From Trichococcus collinsii (GTDB lineage Bacteria; Bacillota; Bacilli; Lactobacillales; Aerococcaceae), in assembly GCF_900107505.1 (NCBI RefSeq), contig NZ_FNQH01000002.1, positions 62,001 to 126,000 of the forward strand: 64,000 bases of DNA, read 5' to 3'. The notes beneath the pieces are model-generated. The model had not been told where the DNA came from and searched no databases. It saw only the letters and a list, made by a program, of their open reading frames with translations. Positions 33,847-42,345 of this stretch are shown piece by piece; positions within the stretch are counted from its first letter, which is position 1; each line of letters starts with the position of its first letter. Both the position numbers and the translations under genes were made by a program.

Positions 33847-34680
33847 GTGCAAATGGACCTTAATGCAATTTACTTAGTATCTGATTCCGTCGGAGAGACA
33901 GCCGATGTGGTGATCCGATCCGCCCTCTTCCAATTCGAGACGGAAAATTACCAACTGAAAAAATATTCCTACGTGCAGACGGCCGAGGAAATCGACGACA
34001 TCTGTGAAAAAGCGGTCGAAGATGAGAAGGCAATGATCTTCTACACCTTCGTGAAAAAGGAAATGGCCGATTATATGAAAGTGAGGATCGAACAATCCAG
34101 CTTGATCGGAGTCGACATCTACAGTCCGATCCTGACCGGCTTGGGCCAACTGTTCCAGCTTCCGGCCAAGGAGAAACCGGGCATCAACCGCCAACTGGAC
34201 AAGGACTATTTCAACCGCGTCGAAGCCATCGAGTTTTCCGTCAAATACGACGACGGACGCGATCCGCGCGGCATCGAAAAGGCCGACATCGTGCTGCTGG
34301 GCGTGTCCCGCACCTCCAAGACGCCACTGTCGATCTATCTGGCGAACAAGAATGTGAAAGTCGCAAACATCCCGCTATTTCCGGAATCGAAGCCGCCGAA
34401 AGAAATATTCACGATTGCACCGGAGCGGATCATTGGCTTGGTGAATTCACCGAAAAAACTCAATGAGGTCCGTAAAGAACGCCTGAAAACGCTTGGACTG
34501 CCGCCCTCCGCCAGCTACGCCGGGATGGAACGCATCCTCGAAGAACTCGAATACGCAGACCAGATCATGAAACAGATTGGCTGCGAGGTCATCGACGTTT
34601 CGAACAAAGCAATAGAGGAAACCGCAGACCACATCCTGCACTATATGGATGTCATGAACATCAGCCGCAAACAACTTTAG
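33847..34680 (+). CDS. PPDK regulatory protein (kinase/pyrophosphorylase)
   Basis: A DUF299-family bifunctional enzyme that switches pyruvate phosphate dikinase off by ADP-dependent threonine phosphorylation and on by phosphate-dependent removal. The 277-residue protein starts IYLVSDSVGETADVV and has a P-loop GVSRTSKTPLSIYLA near residue 152. GTG 33847 (five bases after GGAGG) and ATG 33853 are both plausible starts. It lies 9 bp after ccpN and 24 bp before ppdK, its predicted target. Confidence 0.92.
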   Translation: MQMDLNAIYLVSDSVGETADVVIRSALFQFETENYQLKKYSYVQTAEEIDDICEKAVEDEKAMIFYTFVKKEMADYMKVRIEQSSLIGVDIYSPILTGLGQLFQLPAKEKPGINRQLDKDYFNRVEAIEFSVKYDDGRDPRGIEKADIVLLGVSRTSKTPLSIYLANKNVKVANIPLFPESKPPKEIFTIAPERIIGLVNSPKKLNEVRKERLKTLGLPPSASYAGMERILEELEYADQIMKQIGCEVIDVSNKAIEETADHILHYMDVMNISRKQL

Positions 34681-34704
34681 ACCACTTATAAGGAGGAAAA
34701 GTAT

Positions 34705-37380
34705 ATGACTATGACTAAGCAATGGGTTTACCGTTTTTCAGAAGGCAAAAAAGAACAAAAGATGTTATTGGGTGGAAAAGGCGCCAACCTCGCCGAGATG
34801 ACCAATCTCGGCCTGCCCATTCCTCCAGGATTCACGATCACGACTGAATCCTGCATCCATTATTTCGATGAAGGACGGACACTTTGGACTGCAATCCAAC
34901 AGCAGATTGATTACGCCCTCATCGACCTGGAAAACGCGGTCGGGAAATCGTTCCATGACCCTTCTAACCCGTTGCTGGTGTCGGTCCGGTCCGGTGCTGC
35001 TTTCTCAATGCCTGGCATGATGGACACAATCCTGAATTTGGGACTGAATGATGCGTCCGTCGCCGGTCTAGCCGAACAGACGCAGAACCCGACTTTCGCT
35101 TTCGACAGTTACCGTCGTTTCATCCAGATGTTCGCCGATGTCGTAAAATCCGTTCCGCGCATCCATTTCGAATCGATTTTGGATACAGTCAAAAATGAGA
35201 ACGGTTACCAGTTCGATAACCAATTGACATTGGAAGACCTGACCGACCTGGTCGCGCAATACAAAGCCGTATACCAACGGGAAACCCGCGAAACTTTCCC
35301 GCAAGAACCGCTTGACCAATTGCACCAAGCCGTTCAGGCCGTCTTCTCATCATGGAACAATGAAAGGGCTATCCTTTACCGCGATATCCACGATATTTCG
35401 CACAATCTGGGCACAGCCGTCACCGTTCAAAGCATGGTGTTCGGAAACCGCGGCAACGATTCGGGTACAGGTGTGGCCTTCACGCGCAATCCGGCTACCG
35501 GCGAGAAAAAACTGTTTGGGGAATTCCTGATGAACGCGCAAGGCGAAGATGTCGTGGCAGGCATCCGCACCCCGTTAAATATTGACACACTGGAAGAAGT
35601 GATGCCGGCAGTCTACAACGAATTCAAGGCCATCGCTGAAAAACTGGAGGATCACTACGCCGATATGCAGGACATCGAGTTCACGATTGAAAAAGGCAAG
35701 CTGTACCTGCTGCAGACCCGCAATGGGAAACGGACAGCAGCCGCAGCCGTCGCGGTGGCAGTGGATTTGGCCGACGAAGGCCTGATCACGAAAGAAGAAG
35801 CGATTATGCGCATTGAAACCGACCAATTGGACAAATTGCTCCACCCGACTTTCGACACGAAAGCTTTAGAGGAAGCTACGATATTGGCGACGGGACTTGG
35901 CGCATCGCCAGGAGCGGCATCCGGACATATCTACTTCTCCACAGCTGATGCCGAAGCGGCACAAAAAGACGGCATGCCGGTCATTCTGGTCCGCCGGGAA
36001 ACCTCCCCTGAAGATCTAGCAGGCATGATGAGTTCTGAAGGCATCCTGACGGCACGAGGCGGTATGACTTCACACGCGGCAGTCGTGGCCCGTGGTCTGG
36101 GCAAATGTTGTGTGGCCGGCTGTACGGCAGCGGTCATCGATGAAGAAAACAAAACCATCGTCATCGATGCTGTTACGCTTCACCAAGGCGACCTGCTTTC
36201 GATCGACGGCGCAACCGGAAGAGTCTACGCCGGCACCATCGCCAAGCAGAACCCGACTTTGGGCGGCAAATTCAGCACCTTCATGGAATGGGTCAATGAA
36301 ATGAAAGTGCTGCAAGTAAAAGCCAATGCGGACTCCCCGACCGACGTTAAGCAAGCATTATCCTTGGGCGCGGAAGGCGTCGGACTTTGCCGGACCGAGC
36401 ACATGTTCTTCCATAAGGACCGGATACCGGTAGTCCGCCAGATGATCCTTTCCCGCACGCTGGACGAACGCAAGAAATACTTATCTAAATTGTTGGGAAT
36501 GCAGCGCCAGGATTTCCAGGAAATGTTCGCCTTGCTGCAGGATCGCCCGATGACCGTCCGGCTGTTGGATCCGCCGTTGCATGAATTCCTGCCGACAACA
36601 CATGCAGACAAAGTCGCACTGGCGGAAGCTATGGGAGGCACTTTGGCTGGACTTGAGGCGCATATCGATTCGTTGCATGAAGTCAATCCGATGCTCGGGC
36701 ACCGCGGTTGCCGTTTGGCGGTCACTTACCCTGAAATCTACCGGATGCAAGCGCGCGCCATCATCGAAGGCGCCATCGCCGCTTCCGAAGAAACCGGCAG
36801 CACGATTACTCCGGAAATCATGATTCCCTTGGTCTGCGACGTCGACGAGTTGCGCTACGTCAAAGCGGAAATCGTGGCGGAGATCGAGGAAGTACTCTCT
36901 GAAAAAGCTGTGAACATCCCTTACCTGATTGGGACCATGATTGAAATCCCGCGTGCTGCCGTCACTTCCGATGAAATTGCAATGGAGGCGGACTTCTTCA
37001 GCTTCGGCACGAACGACATGACACAGATGGGCTTCGGCTTCTCCCGCGACGATGCCGGCAAGTTCCTTCAGGAATACGAAGAAAAAGGCTTGCTGAAGCC
37101 GAATCCTTTCCACTCATTGGACGTCAAAGGCATCGGTAAACTCGTCAAATTGTCCGCCAAGTTGGGTCGCGAAACAAATCCTGGCTTGATGCTGGGCGTC
37201 TGCGGAGAACACGGCGGAGATCCTGATTCTATCGCCTTCTTCTCAAGCATCGGTTTGGATTACGTTTCCTGCTCACCATACCGCGTGCCGATTGCTCGCT
37301 TGGCTTCCGCGCAAGTAGCAATCAAAGAAAAAAAAGCGAAAATGTCTGTTCATAAAAATGCTGTGTTGAGCAGCATTTAA
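34705..37380 (+). CDS. ppdK: Pyruvate, phosphate dikinase
   Basis: Interconverts pyruvate, ATP and phosphate with PEP, AMP and pyrophosphate. The 891-residue protein is full length. It has an ATP-grasp N-terminal part (MLLGGKGANLAEMTNLGLPI), the phosphohistidine domain with H457 in GGMTSHAAVVARG, whose adjacent threonine is the regulatory site, and the PEP/pyruvate barrel ending in GVCGEHGGDPDSI. The start follows AAGGAGG. With its regulator and CcpN in one operon, the cell can make PEP from pyruvate when glycolytic sugar is scarce. Confidence 0.97.
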   Translation: MTMTKQWVYRFSEGKKEQKMLLGGKGANLAEMTNLGLPIPPGFTITTESCIHYFDEGRTLWTAIQQQIDYALIDLENAVGKSFHDPSNPLLVSVRSGAAFSMPGMMDTILNLGLNDASVAGLAEQTQNPTFAFDSYRRFIQMFADVVKSVPRIHFESILDTVKNENGYQFDNQLTLEDLTDLVAQYKAVYQRETRETFPQEPLDQLHQAVQAVFSSWNNERAILYRDIHDISHNLGTAVTVQSMVFGNRGNDSGTGVAFTRNPATGEKKLFGEFLMNAQGEDVVAGIRTPLNIDTLEEVMPAVYNEFKAIAEKLEDHYADMQDIEFTIEKGKLYLLQTRNGKRTAAAAVAVAVDLADEGLITKEEAIMRIETDQLDKLLHPTFDTKALEEATILATGLGASPGAASGHIYFSTADAEAAQKDGMPVILVRRETSPEDLAGMMSSEGILTARGGMTSHAAVVARGLGKCCVAGCTAAVIDEENKTIVIDAVTLHQGDLLSIDGATGRVYAGTIAKQNPTLGGKFSTFMEWVNEMKVLQVKANADSPTDVKQALSLGAEGVGLCRTEHMFFHKDRIPVVRQMILSRTLDERKKYLSKLLGMQRQDFQEMFALLQDRPMTVRLLDPPLHEFLPTTHADKVALAEAMGGTLAGLEAHIDSLHEVNPMLGHRGCRLAVTYPEIYRMQARAIIEGAIAASEETGSTITPEIMIPLVCDVDELRYVKAEIVAEIEEVLSEKAVNIPYLIGTMIEIPRAAVTSDEIAMEADFFSFGTNDMTQMGFGFSRDDAGKFLQEYEEKGLLKPNPFHSLDVKGIGKLVKLSAKLGRETNPGLMLGVCGEHGGDPDSIAFFSSIGLDYVSCSPYRVPIARLASAQVAIKEKKAKMSVHKNAVLSSI

Positions 37381-37387
37381 TCGAAAG

Positions 37388-37420
37388 GACCCGGATCGAT
37401 GACTTCGATCCGGGTCTTTT
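37388..37420 (+). terminator. Terminator of ccpN-pdrP-ppdK
   Basis: Perfect 12-bp stem GACCCGGATCGA/TCGATCCGGGTC, five-base loop, then TTTT. Confidence 0.85.
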
Positions 37421-37442
37421 GTGAAGGTCACGATGAGATAAC

Positions 37443-37485
37443 GCTCTGGTTGTCCAATTCTTCTTGGTTATCGGACAACCAGAGC
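37443..37485. repeat. Perfect 13-bp inverted repeat
   Basis: GCTCTGGTTGTCC and GGACAACCAGAGC are exact inverted repeats around a 17-base loop. No T-run follows, so it is not a standard terminator. It lies about 190 bp before the PhnA-like gene and could be an operator or an RNA hairpin. Confidence 0.6.
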
Positions 37486-37673
37486 CAACAACACATACAG
37501 TGGCTTTCAGAACGGTTATCTTTCTGCTTATTGGTTATTATTCTTATATTGTCCGAATTCTATTGTCAACAAGGCGAAAATATGTCAGTATATAAGCATC
37601 TTCCGCCTTGGATACAAGGTCGGAAATGAAAAGTCAGAAGACAGTATTTCATAATAATGGAGGAATAAAAATC

Positions 37674-38015
37674 ATGATGGAATTACCAAATTGTCCGAAA
37701 TGCGGCTCTGCTTATACTTACGAAGACGGCGCTATGCTTGTCTGTCCAGAGTGCGCGCACGAATGGAGCGCGGATGCTGCTGATGCAGCAAACGAAGATC
37801 AATTGATCGTCAAAGATGCGAACGGCAACCTGCTGCAGGACGGCGACACTGTTACAGTCATCAAAGACCTGAAAGTCAAAGGCAGTTCGAGCGCTTTGAA
37901 AGTCGGAACAAAAGTTAAAGGCATCCGCTTGGTGGAAGGCGACCACAATATCGATTGCAAAATCGACGGCTTTGGCGCTATGAAACTGAAATCCGAGTTC
38001 GTCAAAAAAGCATAA
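37674..38015 (+). CDS. PhnA-like zinc-ribbon protein
   Basis: A 113-residue protein with an N-terminal zinc ribbon ([25 protein letters not shown], shown here by its CxxC pairs at residues 7-10 and 24-27) and a C-terminal PhnA domain ([20 protein letters not shown]). It is often annotated alkylphosphonate utilisation protein, but no phn operon is nearby and the true function is unknown. ATG 37674 follows GGAGGA; an upstream frame extension lacks a ribosome site. Monocistronic. Confidence 0.9.
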   Translation: MMELPNCPKCGSAYTYEDGAMLVCPECAHEWSADAADAANEDQLIVKDANGNLLQDGDTVTVIKDLKVKGSSSALKVGTKVKGIRLVEGDHNIDCKIDGFGAMKLKSEFVKKA

Positions 38016-38034
38016 CAGTCAATCCAAACGAAAA

Positions 38035-38076
38035 AACTGGCGAGGATCCCTTAAGGGACCCTCGCCAGTTTTTTTA
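38035..38076 (+). terminator. Terminator of the PhnA-like gene
   Basis: AACTGGCGAGGATCCC pairs with GGGACCCTCGCCAGTT (one mismatch) around a TTAA loop, followed by seven Ts. Confidence 0.9.
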
Positions 38077-38180
38077 AATAATGGAATTGATATAATATAA
38101 TCAAACTAAAAAGCGCATCATTGTATATATTTAATGCATTTGCACAATACTTCGTGCATTCAACAACGATGTCTAGCTGC

Positions 38181-38296
38181 ACGGGTTAGCCCTTCGGAAA
38201 TTAGATAAATCGTACCCTATTGCGCTCTTCGATGCTCAGTCGGCACGATTTCCTAAATTTCTTTCAGGGCTGAGCGAACCCGTTCCGCTTTTCTTC
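38181..38296. repeat. Dispersed hairpin repeat, copy 2
   Basis: Reverse-complement copy of 19651-19762. It begins ACGGGTTAGCCCTTCGG and ends GCTGAGCGAACCCGTTCCGC. The two copies share nearly every base, including the flanking CCGCTTTTC, apart from scattered substitutions and one-base gaps. The ends are inverted, so it folds as one long hairpin. Confidence 0.8.
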
Positions 38297-38312
38297 TCTT
38301 CACATTTAATTG

Positions 38313-38403
38313 GGTGATACGTTACCATTCTATCCGGCCTCACGCCTTTCATCTGTACGATGGCTGTCACACCTGACAGCTAGGAGATATGCGTCGGATC
38401 ACC
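38313..38403 (-). other. Possible structured RNA segment
   Basis: On the minus strand GGTGATCCG pairs with CGTATCACC (one mismatch) and encloses three hairpins: GCTGTC...GACAGC, CATC...GATG and GGC-GTGAG-GCC. The multibranch shape resembles a riboswitch or small RNA, but no family was recognised and no gene follows on that strand. Orientation is not proven. Confidence 0.35.
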
Positions 38404-38496
38404 GTTCCTTTCCTTTGTGACTTGTCGTTAGAAAGATTAATGGTCATCACCCCCGTTTATTGCGTATGTTCATTATGATAAGCCTGTTGATTCCGT

Positions 38497-38625
38497 TCAG
38501 GACCAACAAAAAAACACATGCGAAAGCACGTGTTCTGTCGGGCAAAAGAATGAATGGGAAAATTGTTTAACAACAGATCCGTACTGACCTTGAGAAGCAC
38601 GCATTTGCAAATTCAACAAGTCCAT
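38497..38625 (-). CDS. Possible 42-residue peptide with internal terminator
   Basis: ATG 38625 follows GAGGGAG at eight bases. The product begins MDLLNLQMRASQGQYGSVV and ends with a Cys/Phe-rich tail. A terminator hairpin lies inside the last third of the frame, so most transcripts would end before the stop codon. It may be a leader or regulatory peptide, or the start may be accidental within a small RNA. No family was recognised. Confidence 0.35.
   Translation of the reverse strand: MDLLNLQMRASQGQYGSVVKQFSHSFFCPTEHVLSHVFFCWS
38506..38533 (-). terminator. Terminator inside the possible small ORF
   Basis: Minus-strand ACACGTGC pairs with GCATGTGT (one G-U) around TTTC and is followed by seven Ts. 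Confidence 0.65.
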
Positions 38626-38792
38626 CCTACTCACTCCCTCGTTTTCGATTGAAAAGTATCTTGCCCTTGCCTATCATCTTACCCCTATTATACTAGGATA
38701 ATCCCTGTGGCTCAATTAATTTACCCAATCCTTACAGAAATAAAATAATCCCGTTTTGATTGCCCATTCATTGCTTTTGTAAGGGCTATCCT

Positions 38793-38821
38793 TTGACATT
38801 TTCCAGCGGCTTGCATACAGT
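38793..38821 (+). promoter_or_regulatory. Promoter of the epimerase gene
   Basis: Consensus -35 TTGACA (38793-38798), 17-bp spacer, -10 TACAGT (38816-38821). Confidence 0.65.
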
Positions 38822-38888
38822 TAAAGCAAAGCCACTCACGAGCATAACAGCAAAGTTTGTCGCATAGAAACAAGGAGGTTTACCAATA

Positions 38889-39677
38889 ATGACTACAATC
38901 ATGATCACAGGAGCAAGCGGTAATATAGGAAAAGTTTTGGTGGATCATCTGAAAAAGGACTACGAATTGACTTTGGTTGATATCCATTTTCACGACATCG
39001 AGCCGGCACTTTTGGAGGGAACAATCGTCAAGGAACTGGACCTGACTGTCGTCGGCAACTGGGACGGCCTGCTGGAAGGAATCGATTACGTCATCCATCT
39101 GGCCGCAAATCCTTCGCCCTATGCTGCTTTCGACGATTCGCTTATTAGCTTGAACTACAAAATGCCCTACTACTTGTTTAAGGAATCATCAAAATACGAG
39201 AACTTTGTCAAGCGCATCATCTTTGCGAGCTCCTTCCATACCGTCAGCGCCTACCCCAAAAATGTACAGATTCCCGTCAATGCCCCAGTCCGTCCGGGAG
39301 ACCTTTACGGCGTATCAAAAGCCTATTTGGAGAGCTTGGCCAGCCACTTCGCCTTTACCGAAGGCCAAGAATCAGTCGGCATCCGCATCGGCAACTTCGA
39401 TGAAAACCTCGACAATCCATTCATCAATGAAGCAGACTTGGCCGAATACGTGTCGCCGCGGGATCTTTGTCATCTCATCGATTGCGCTCTCAACGCCACG
39501 CTGATCGAGCCGTTCCTGTTGGTGAACGGACTGTCGGACAATCGGTTCCCGCGCCTGGACATCTCGCAGGCACGCACAGCCATCGGTTATCGGCCACTCG
39601 ACGATGCTTTCGTGATGAAGGGTTTCTTTAAGGATGACAACGGTGATCCTGTCGAACTGTCCAACGAGGAGCATTGA
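38889..39677 (+). CDS. NAD-dependent epimerase/dehydratase, uronate-dehydrogenase-like
   Basis: A 262-residue extended short-chain dehydrogenase. The Rossmann motif TGASGNIGKVL is at the N-terminus, then IDYVIHLAANPSP, the serine of ASSFHTVSAYP, and the catalytic YGVSK (Tyr-x-x-x-Lys). The length and the HLAANPSP/RIGNFDEN pattern resemble uronate dehydrogenase, which would fit a hexuronate theme with kdgK, but substrate is only inferred. ATG follows AAGGAGG. It stands alone. Confidence 0.8.
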   Translation: MTTIMITGASGNIGKVLVDHLKKDYELTLVDIHFHDIEPALLEGTIVKELDLTVVGNWDGLLEGIDYVIHLAANPSPYAAFDDSLISLNYKMPYYLFKESSKYENFVKRIIFASSFHTVSAYPKNVQIPVNAPVRPGDLYGVSKAYLESLASHFAFTEGQESVGIRIGNFDENLDNPFINEADLAEYVSPRDLCHLIDCALNATLIEPFLLVNGLSDNRFPRLDISQARTAIGYRPLDDAFVMKGFFKDDNGDPVELSNEEH

Positions 39678-39820
39678 TTCGATGATTTGTGAACAAGTTT
39701 CCGTTTTTGTACTTTTTCGCCTACATCCGCCTCACTAGCTCTTGAAGAGCAGGAATCGAACTGATAAGATGTTCAGAGGAGACAAAAGATGTTTCAGATA
39801 GACGGAAGGATGTACAATAA

Positions 39821-40138
39821 ATGGCAAAAAAGAACAAAGGCAACCAAATCCAACGCAGAAATGTGACCCCAACAATACCCGAACTGCATAAAAATAAACA
39901 AGCGGCGGCGAAGAAAAACTTGCCGGTGGATGAAGACCCAACATTGCAAAATTCCTATAATATCACAATGTACGGCATGTTGATTGGCGCATCAATCGGC
40001 TACTTCGCCGGCAATGTGACGATCGGTTTCGGTATCGGTACACTAATTGGTGGCGTTATCGATTTCTACCTGAATACTCAGAAGAAAAAGAAACGCGAAG
40101 CCATCCTGAAGGTACAGGCTGAAAAAGAGCAGAAATAG
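39821..40138 (+). CDS. Small glycine-rich membrane protein
   Basis: A 105-residue protein: a basic, Asn/Gln-rich N-terminus, then a hydrophobic glycine-rich hairpin (MYGMLIGASIGYFAGNVTIG and FGIGTLIGGVI) with a lysine-rich C-terminus. This resembles glycine-zipper membrane proteins. No function is known. GGAAGG lies about eleven bases before the ATG. Just upstream of the thiamine riboswitch but not part of its transcript. Confidence 0.65.
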   Translation: MAKKNKGNQIQRRNVTPTIPELHKNKQAAAKKNLPVDEDPTLQNSYNITMYGMLIGASIGYFAGNVTIGFGIGTLIGGVIDFYLNTQKKKKREAILKVQAEKEQK

Positions 40139-40256
40139 GTACTATTGTAAAACCTGGAGTCCCGGCCTCCGCTTTTTTGGACGCTCTTTTGTGCAGTGTG
40201 TTCCTTGCATAACGAAAAAAATTGTAGTAAAGTTAGCTATAACTAAATAGACCGTT

Positions 40257-40342
40257 TCACAAAGGGGCGCCTTCATGGCTGAGATTGAACATAGATTCTG
40301 ACCCTTCGAACCTGTTCGTTAGCACGAGCGTAGGGATTGTGA
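40257..40342 (+). promoter_or_regulatory. TPP riboswitch (thi-box)
   Basis: The conserved elements are all present in order: P1 TCACAA with TTGTGA, GGGGCGCC, the pyrimidine-sensing GGCTGAGA, ACCCTTCGAACCTG and GAGCGTAGGGA. It precedes thiT and would shut it down when thiamine pyrophosphate is abundant. Confidence 0.95.
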
Positions 40343-40361
40343 TTGAGAAATGAAATTCATT

Positions 40362-40411
40362 CTCCTCCTTTGTTGATGGTGTGTTGTGCCTAAAAAAGGA
40401 GGAGTTTTTTT
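40362..40411 (+). terminator. Riboswitch terminator that also covers the thiT ribosome site
   Basis: CTCCTCCTTT (40362-40371) pairs with AAAGGAGGAG (40395-40404), followed by seven Ts. The 3' arm is itself the thiT Shine-Dalgarno, so the same hairpin can stop transcription and block translation. Confidence 0.85.
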
Positions 40412-40987
40412 ATGTCAAAAAATCTGAACATCTGGATTGAGGGAACCATCATCGCTGCCTTAGCGACTGTGTTGTCTTTGATCCCTTTCAATATCGGCCC
40501 TAGTTTTTCGGTTACGGTAGGTGCGCCGGTCATGATGCTTTACTGCCTGCGCCGCGGATTGGTTCCTGGGTTCTTCGCCAGTTTCCTGTGGGGTGTGTTG
40601 CACATTCTGATCGGGACGGCCTACATCCTGACCCCGTTGCAAGGATTCATAGAGTACTTCATCGCTTTCGGTTTCACTGGTTTGGCAGGCTTATTCACGC
40701 TGAAAGTCCAACAAGCGATTGCTGACCAAAACCAAAAGGCGCTTGTATGGCAAGTCATTTTAGGCACCATCGTCGGCACGGTCGGCCGCTACTTCTGGCA
40801 CACGATTGCTGGCTACTATTTCTGGGGATCCTACGCACCTGAAGGCTGGAGCGCATGGCTCTACTCCATCGTCATGAACGGCGTCAGCGCCTTGGCAACC
40901 GGCGCATTCACAATCATGGTACTGGCGGTCATCGCTAAAACGAACCCACAATTGTTCGTACCGAAAAAATCGGTGCGCGGGTACTGA
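40412..40987 (+). CDS. thiT: Thiamine transporter ThiT (ECF S-component)
   Basis: A 191-residue membrane protein with six spans that binds thiamine for the group II ECF transporter; the energising module is encoded elsewhere. Family features include LRRGLVPGFFASFLWGVLH and the C-terminal GRYFWHTIAGYYFWGSYAPE with tryptophans that stack on thiamine, then a conserved YSIVMNG. The TPP riboswitch directly upstream makes the assignment firm. Confidence 0.97.
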   Translation: MSKNLNIWIEGTIIAALATVLSLIPFNIGPSFSVTVGAPVMMLYCLRRGLVPGFFASFLWGVLHILIGTAYILTPLQGFIEYFIAFGFTGLAGLFTLKVQQAIADQNQKALVWQVILGTIVGTVGRYFWHTIAGYYFWGSYAPEGWSAWLYSIVMNGVSALATGAFTIMVLAVIAKTNPQLFVPKKSVRGY

Positions 40988-41090
40988 TTGATTAAAGAGC
41001 AAAGTGGTTGTTATCGGCCTATGTCGGCTGTTTGCGCTCGCAATCTGAGTGACCTGACGACGAGCCAAGTTTATCCGTGTAACAAAAACC

Positions 41091-41140
41091 AATAAAGCAG
41101 AAGCAGCCTCCATTTTTCGAGGCTGCCTCTGCTTTATTTT
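41091..41140. terminator. Bidirectional terminator, thiT / yitT
   Basis: AATAAAGCAGAAGCAGCCTC pairs with GAGGCTGCCTCTGCTTTATT with one mismatch, eight-base loop, T-rich tails on both strands. Confidence 0.9.
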
Positions 41141-41141
41141 A

Positions 41142-42008
41142 TTATTCTACAAGCCCGGATTGGCGTTCCAGCGTGAAGCCCTTCCCTGCGACCTCGTGAA
41201 CCTGTCCGATGATTACGAATGCAAACGGATCGATATCATTGACCAAGGCATTGATGGCGGCCAGTTTGCGCTGCTCGATGACGCAAAGCACCGCTTGCTG
41301 CTGAACCCCTTCAAAAGCCGTTTCGATGTTCACCAGCGTCAGCCCAACATCTTGCACATACAGCAATGCCTCTTTAATTTCCTCAAATTTTTTTGAAATG
41401 ATGAAAAGCTGCATCTTATTTGTTCCGGTGACCATGACTTTGTTTATGACGATGGACGTCAAGAACACCATGATGAGCCCGTAAAGGATCTGTTCCATAC
41501 TGGAAAATAACGCCTGGACCAGCAGGAAAATGACGTCGAACGCATACATCCCCACCGCAACCGGAATCCGGAAATGCTTGTTCAGGAGCAGTGGCGGAAT
41601 GTCCATCCCACCCGTTGATGCACCGACCTTAAACACAAGCCCAACACCCAATCCGCATAGGATACCAGCGTAGATAGCCGAAAGTAGGATGTCATCCGTC
41701 ATGTCCTGTAAGGCAGGTACTGTCCGGAAAAAAGTTAAAAATGTCGGGAAAATAATCGTGCTCAAAATCGTAGTCAATGCGAATTTCTTTCCCAACAAAG
41801 TCGCCCCAACGAAAAACATGAACCCATTGAAAACCAATACGACCAAAGAAATGTTCAATCCAAAAAAATGATTCAAAATAATGGCAAGACCCGTCGTTCC
41901 CCCGGCGATCAGATTCTTCGGTAAAATAAATGCCGCAATCGCAAATGCGACAATGATATTCCCGGCAACGACAGCGGCTATAGGTTTTAAAGTATGCAGT
42001 AGTTTCAA
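41142..42008 (-). CDS. YitT family membrane protein
   Basis: About 288 residues: five or six spans (DUF161-type, with FILPKNLIAGGTTGLAIIL and KVGASTGGMDIPPLLLNKHF) and a C-terminal cytoplasmic DUF2179 domain (KLAAINALVNDIDPFAFVII). The family is widespread in Firmicutes and of unknown transport role. The frame is open to a GTG at 42017, but that GTG overlaps AAAGGAG; a TTG at 42008, eight bases after the ribosome site, is the more likely start. Confidence 0.85.
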   Translation of the reverse strand: MKLLHTLKPIAAVVAGNIIVAFAIAAFILPKNLIAGGTTGLAIILNHFFGLNISLVVLVFNGFMFFVGATLLGKKFALTTILSTIIFPTFLTFFRTVPALQDMTDDILLSAIYAGILCGLGVGLVFKVGASTGGMDIPPLLLNKHFRIPVAVGMYAFDVIFLLVQALFSSMEQILYGLIMVFLTSIVINKVMVTGTNKMQLFIISKKFEEIKEALLYVQDVGLTLVNIETAFEGVQQQAVLCVIEQRKLAAINALVNDIDPFAFVIIGQVHEVAGKGFTLERQSGLVE

Positions 42009-42345
42009 ATATGTCACTCCTTTTTCTGAGATTTATAATACCCGGATACCTTTCAAGAAAAAGATATCCACGCCATTATAACAGATAAATGGAGGATGGA
42101 AAGAACAGTAGCAAACTTTTCAATTCCAAGAAGTGCTAGCAATGATACAAAAAGATTATGTCAAATAATCAATAGTAAATTTTTTATTTTAAAACAAAAT
42201 AAATATTTATTTTGTCTGCAATATTTATCACTTTTTAAAGTATAATTATAATAACGATTCAACTTCTTACGTCACCATAACAAATTTGAAGGAGAACAAG
42301 ATGTTGTTTTGATTCATACATAACATTTATTAGGGGGGCAATAAG

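Larger units (their letters stand above)
38016..38888. other. 870-bp gene-poor region
   Basis: This stretch holds the PhnA terminator, copy 2 of the dispersed hairpin repeat (38181-38296), a structured segment (38313-38403), a possible small ORF with an internal terminator on the minus strand, and the promoter of the epimerase gene. No conventional gene was found. Confidence 0.7.

Noticed and set aside
38410-38460. 26-codon minus-strand ORF starting ATGACCATTAAT
   Set aside because: GGGGG lies only two bases before the ATG, too close to act, and the frame ends inside the structured segment.
42301-42312. Three-codon ORF (ATG TTG TTT TGA) with AAGGAG before the nuclease gene
   Set aside because: Minimal ORFs of this size are expected by chance; no terminator or pairing supports a leader role.
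42018-42345. Direct repeat of the tRNA-Leu 3' end as attachment site
   Set aside because: Looked for the last 20 bases of the tRNA here and found no match.
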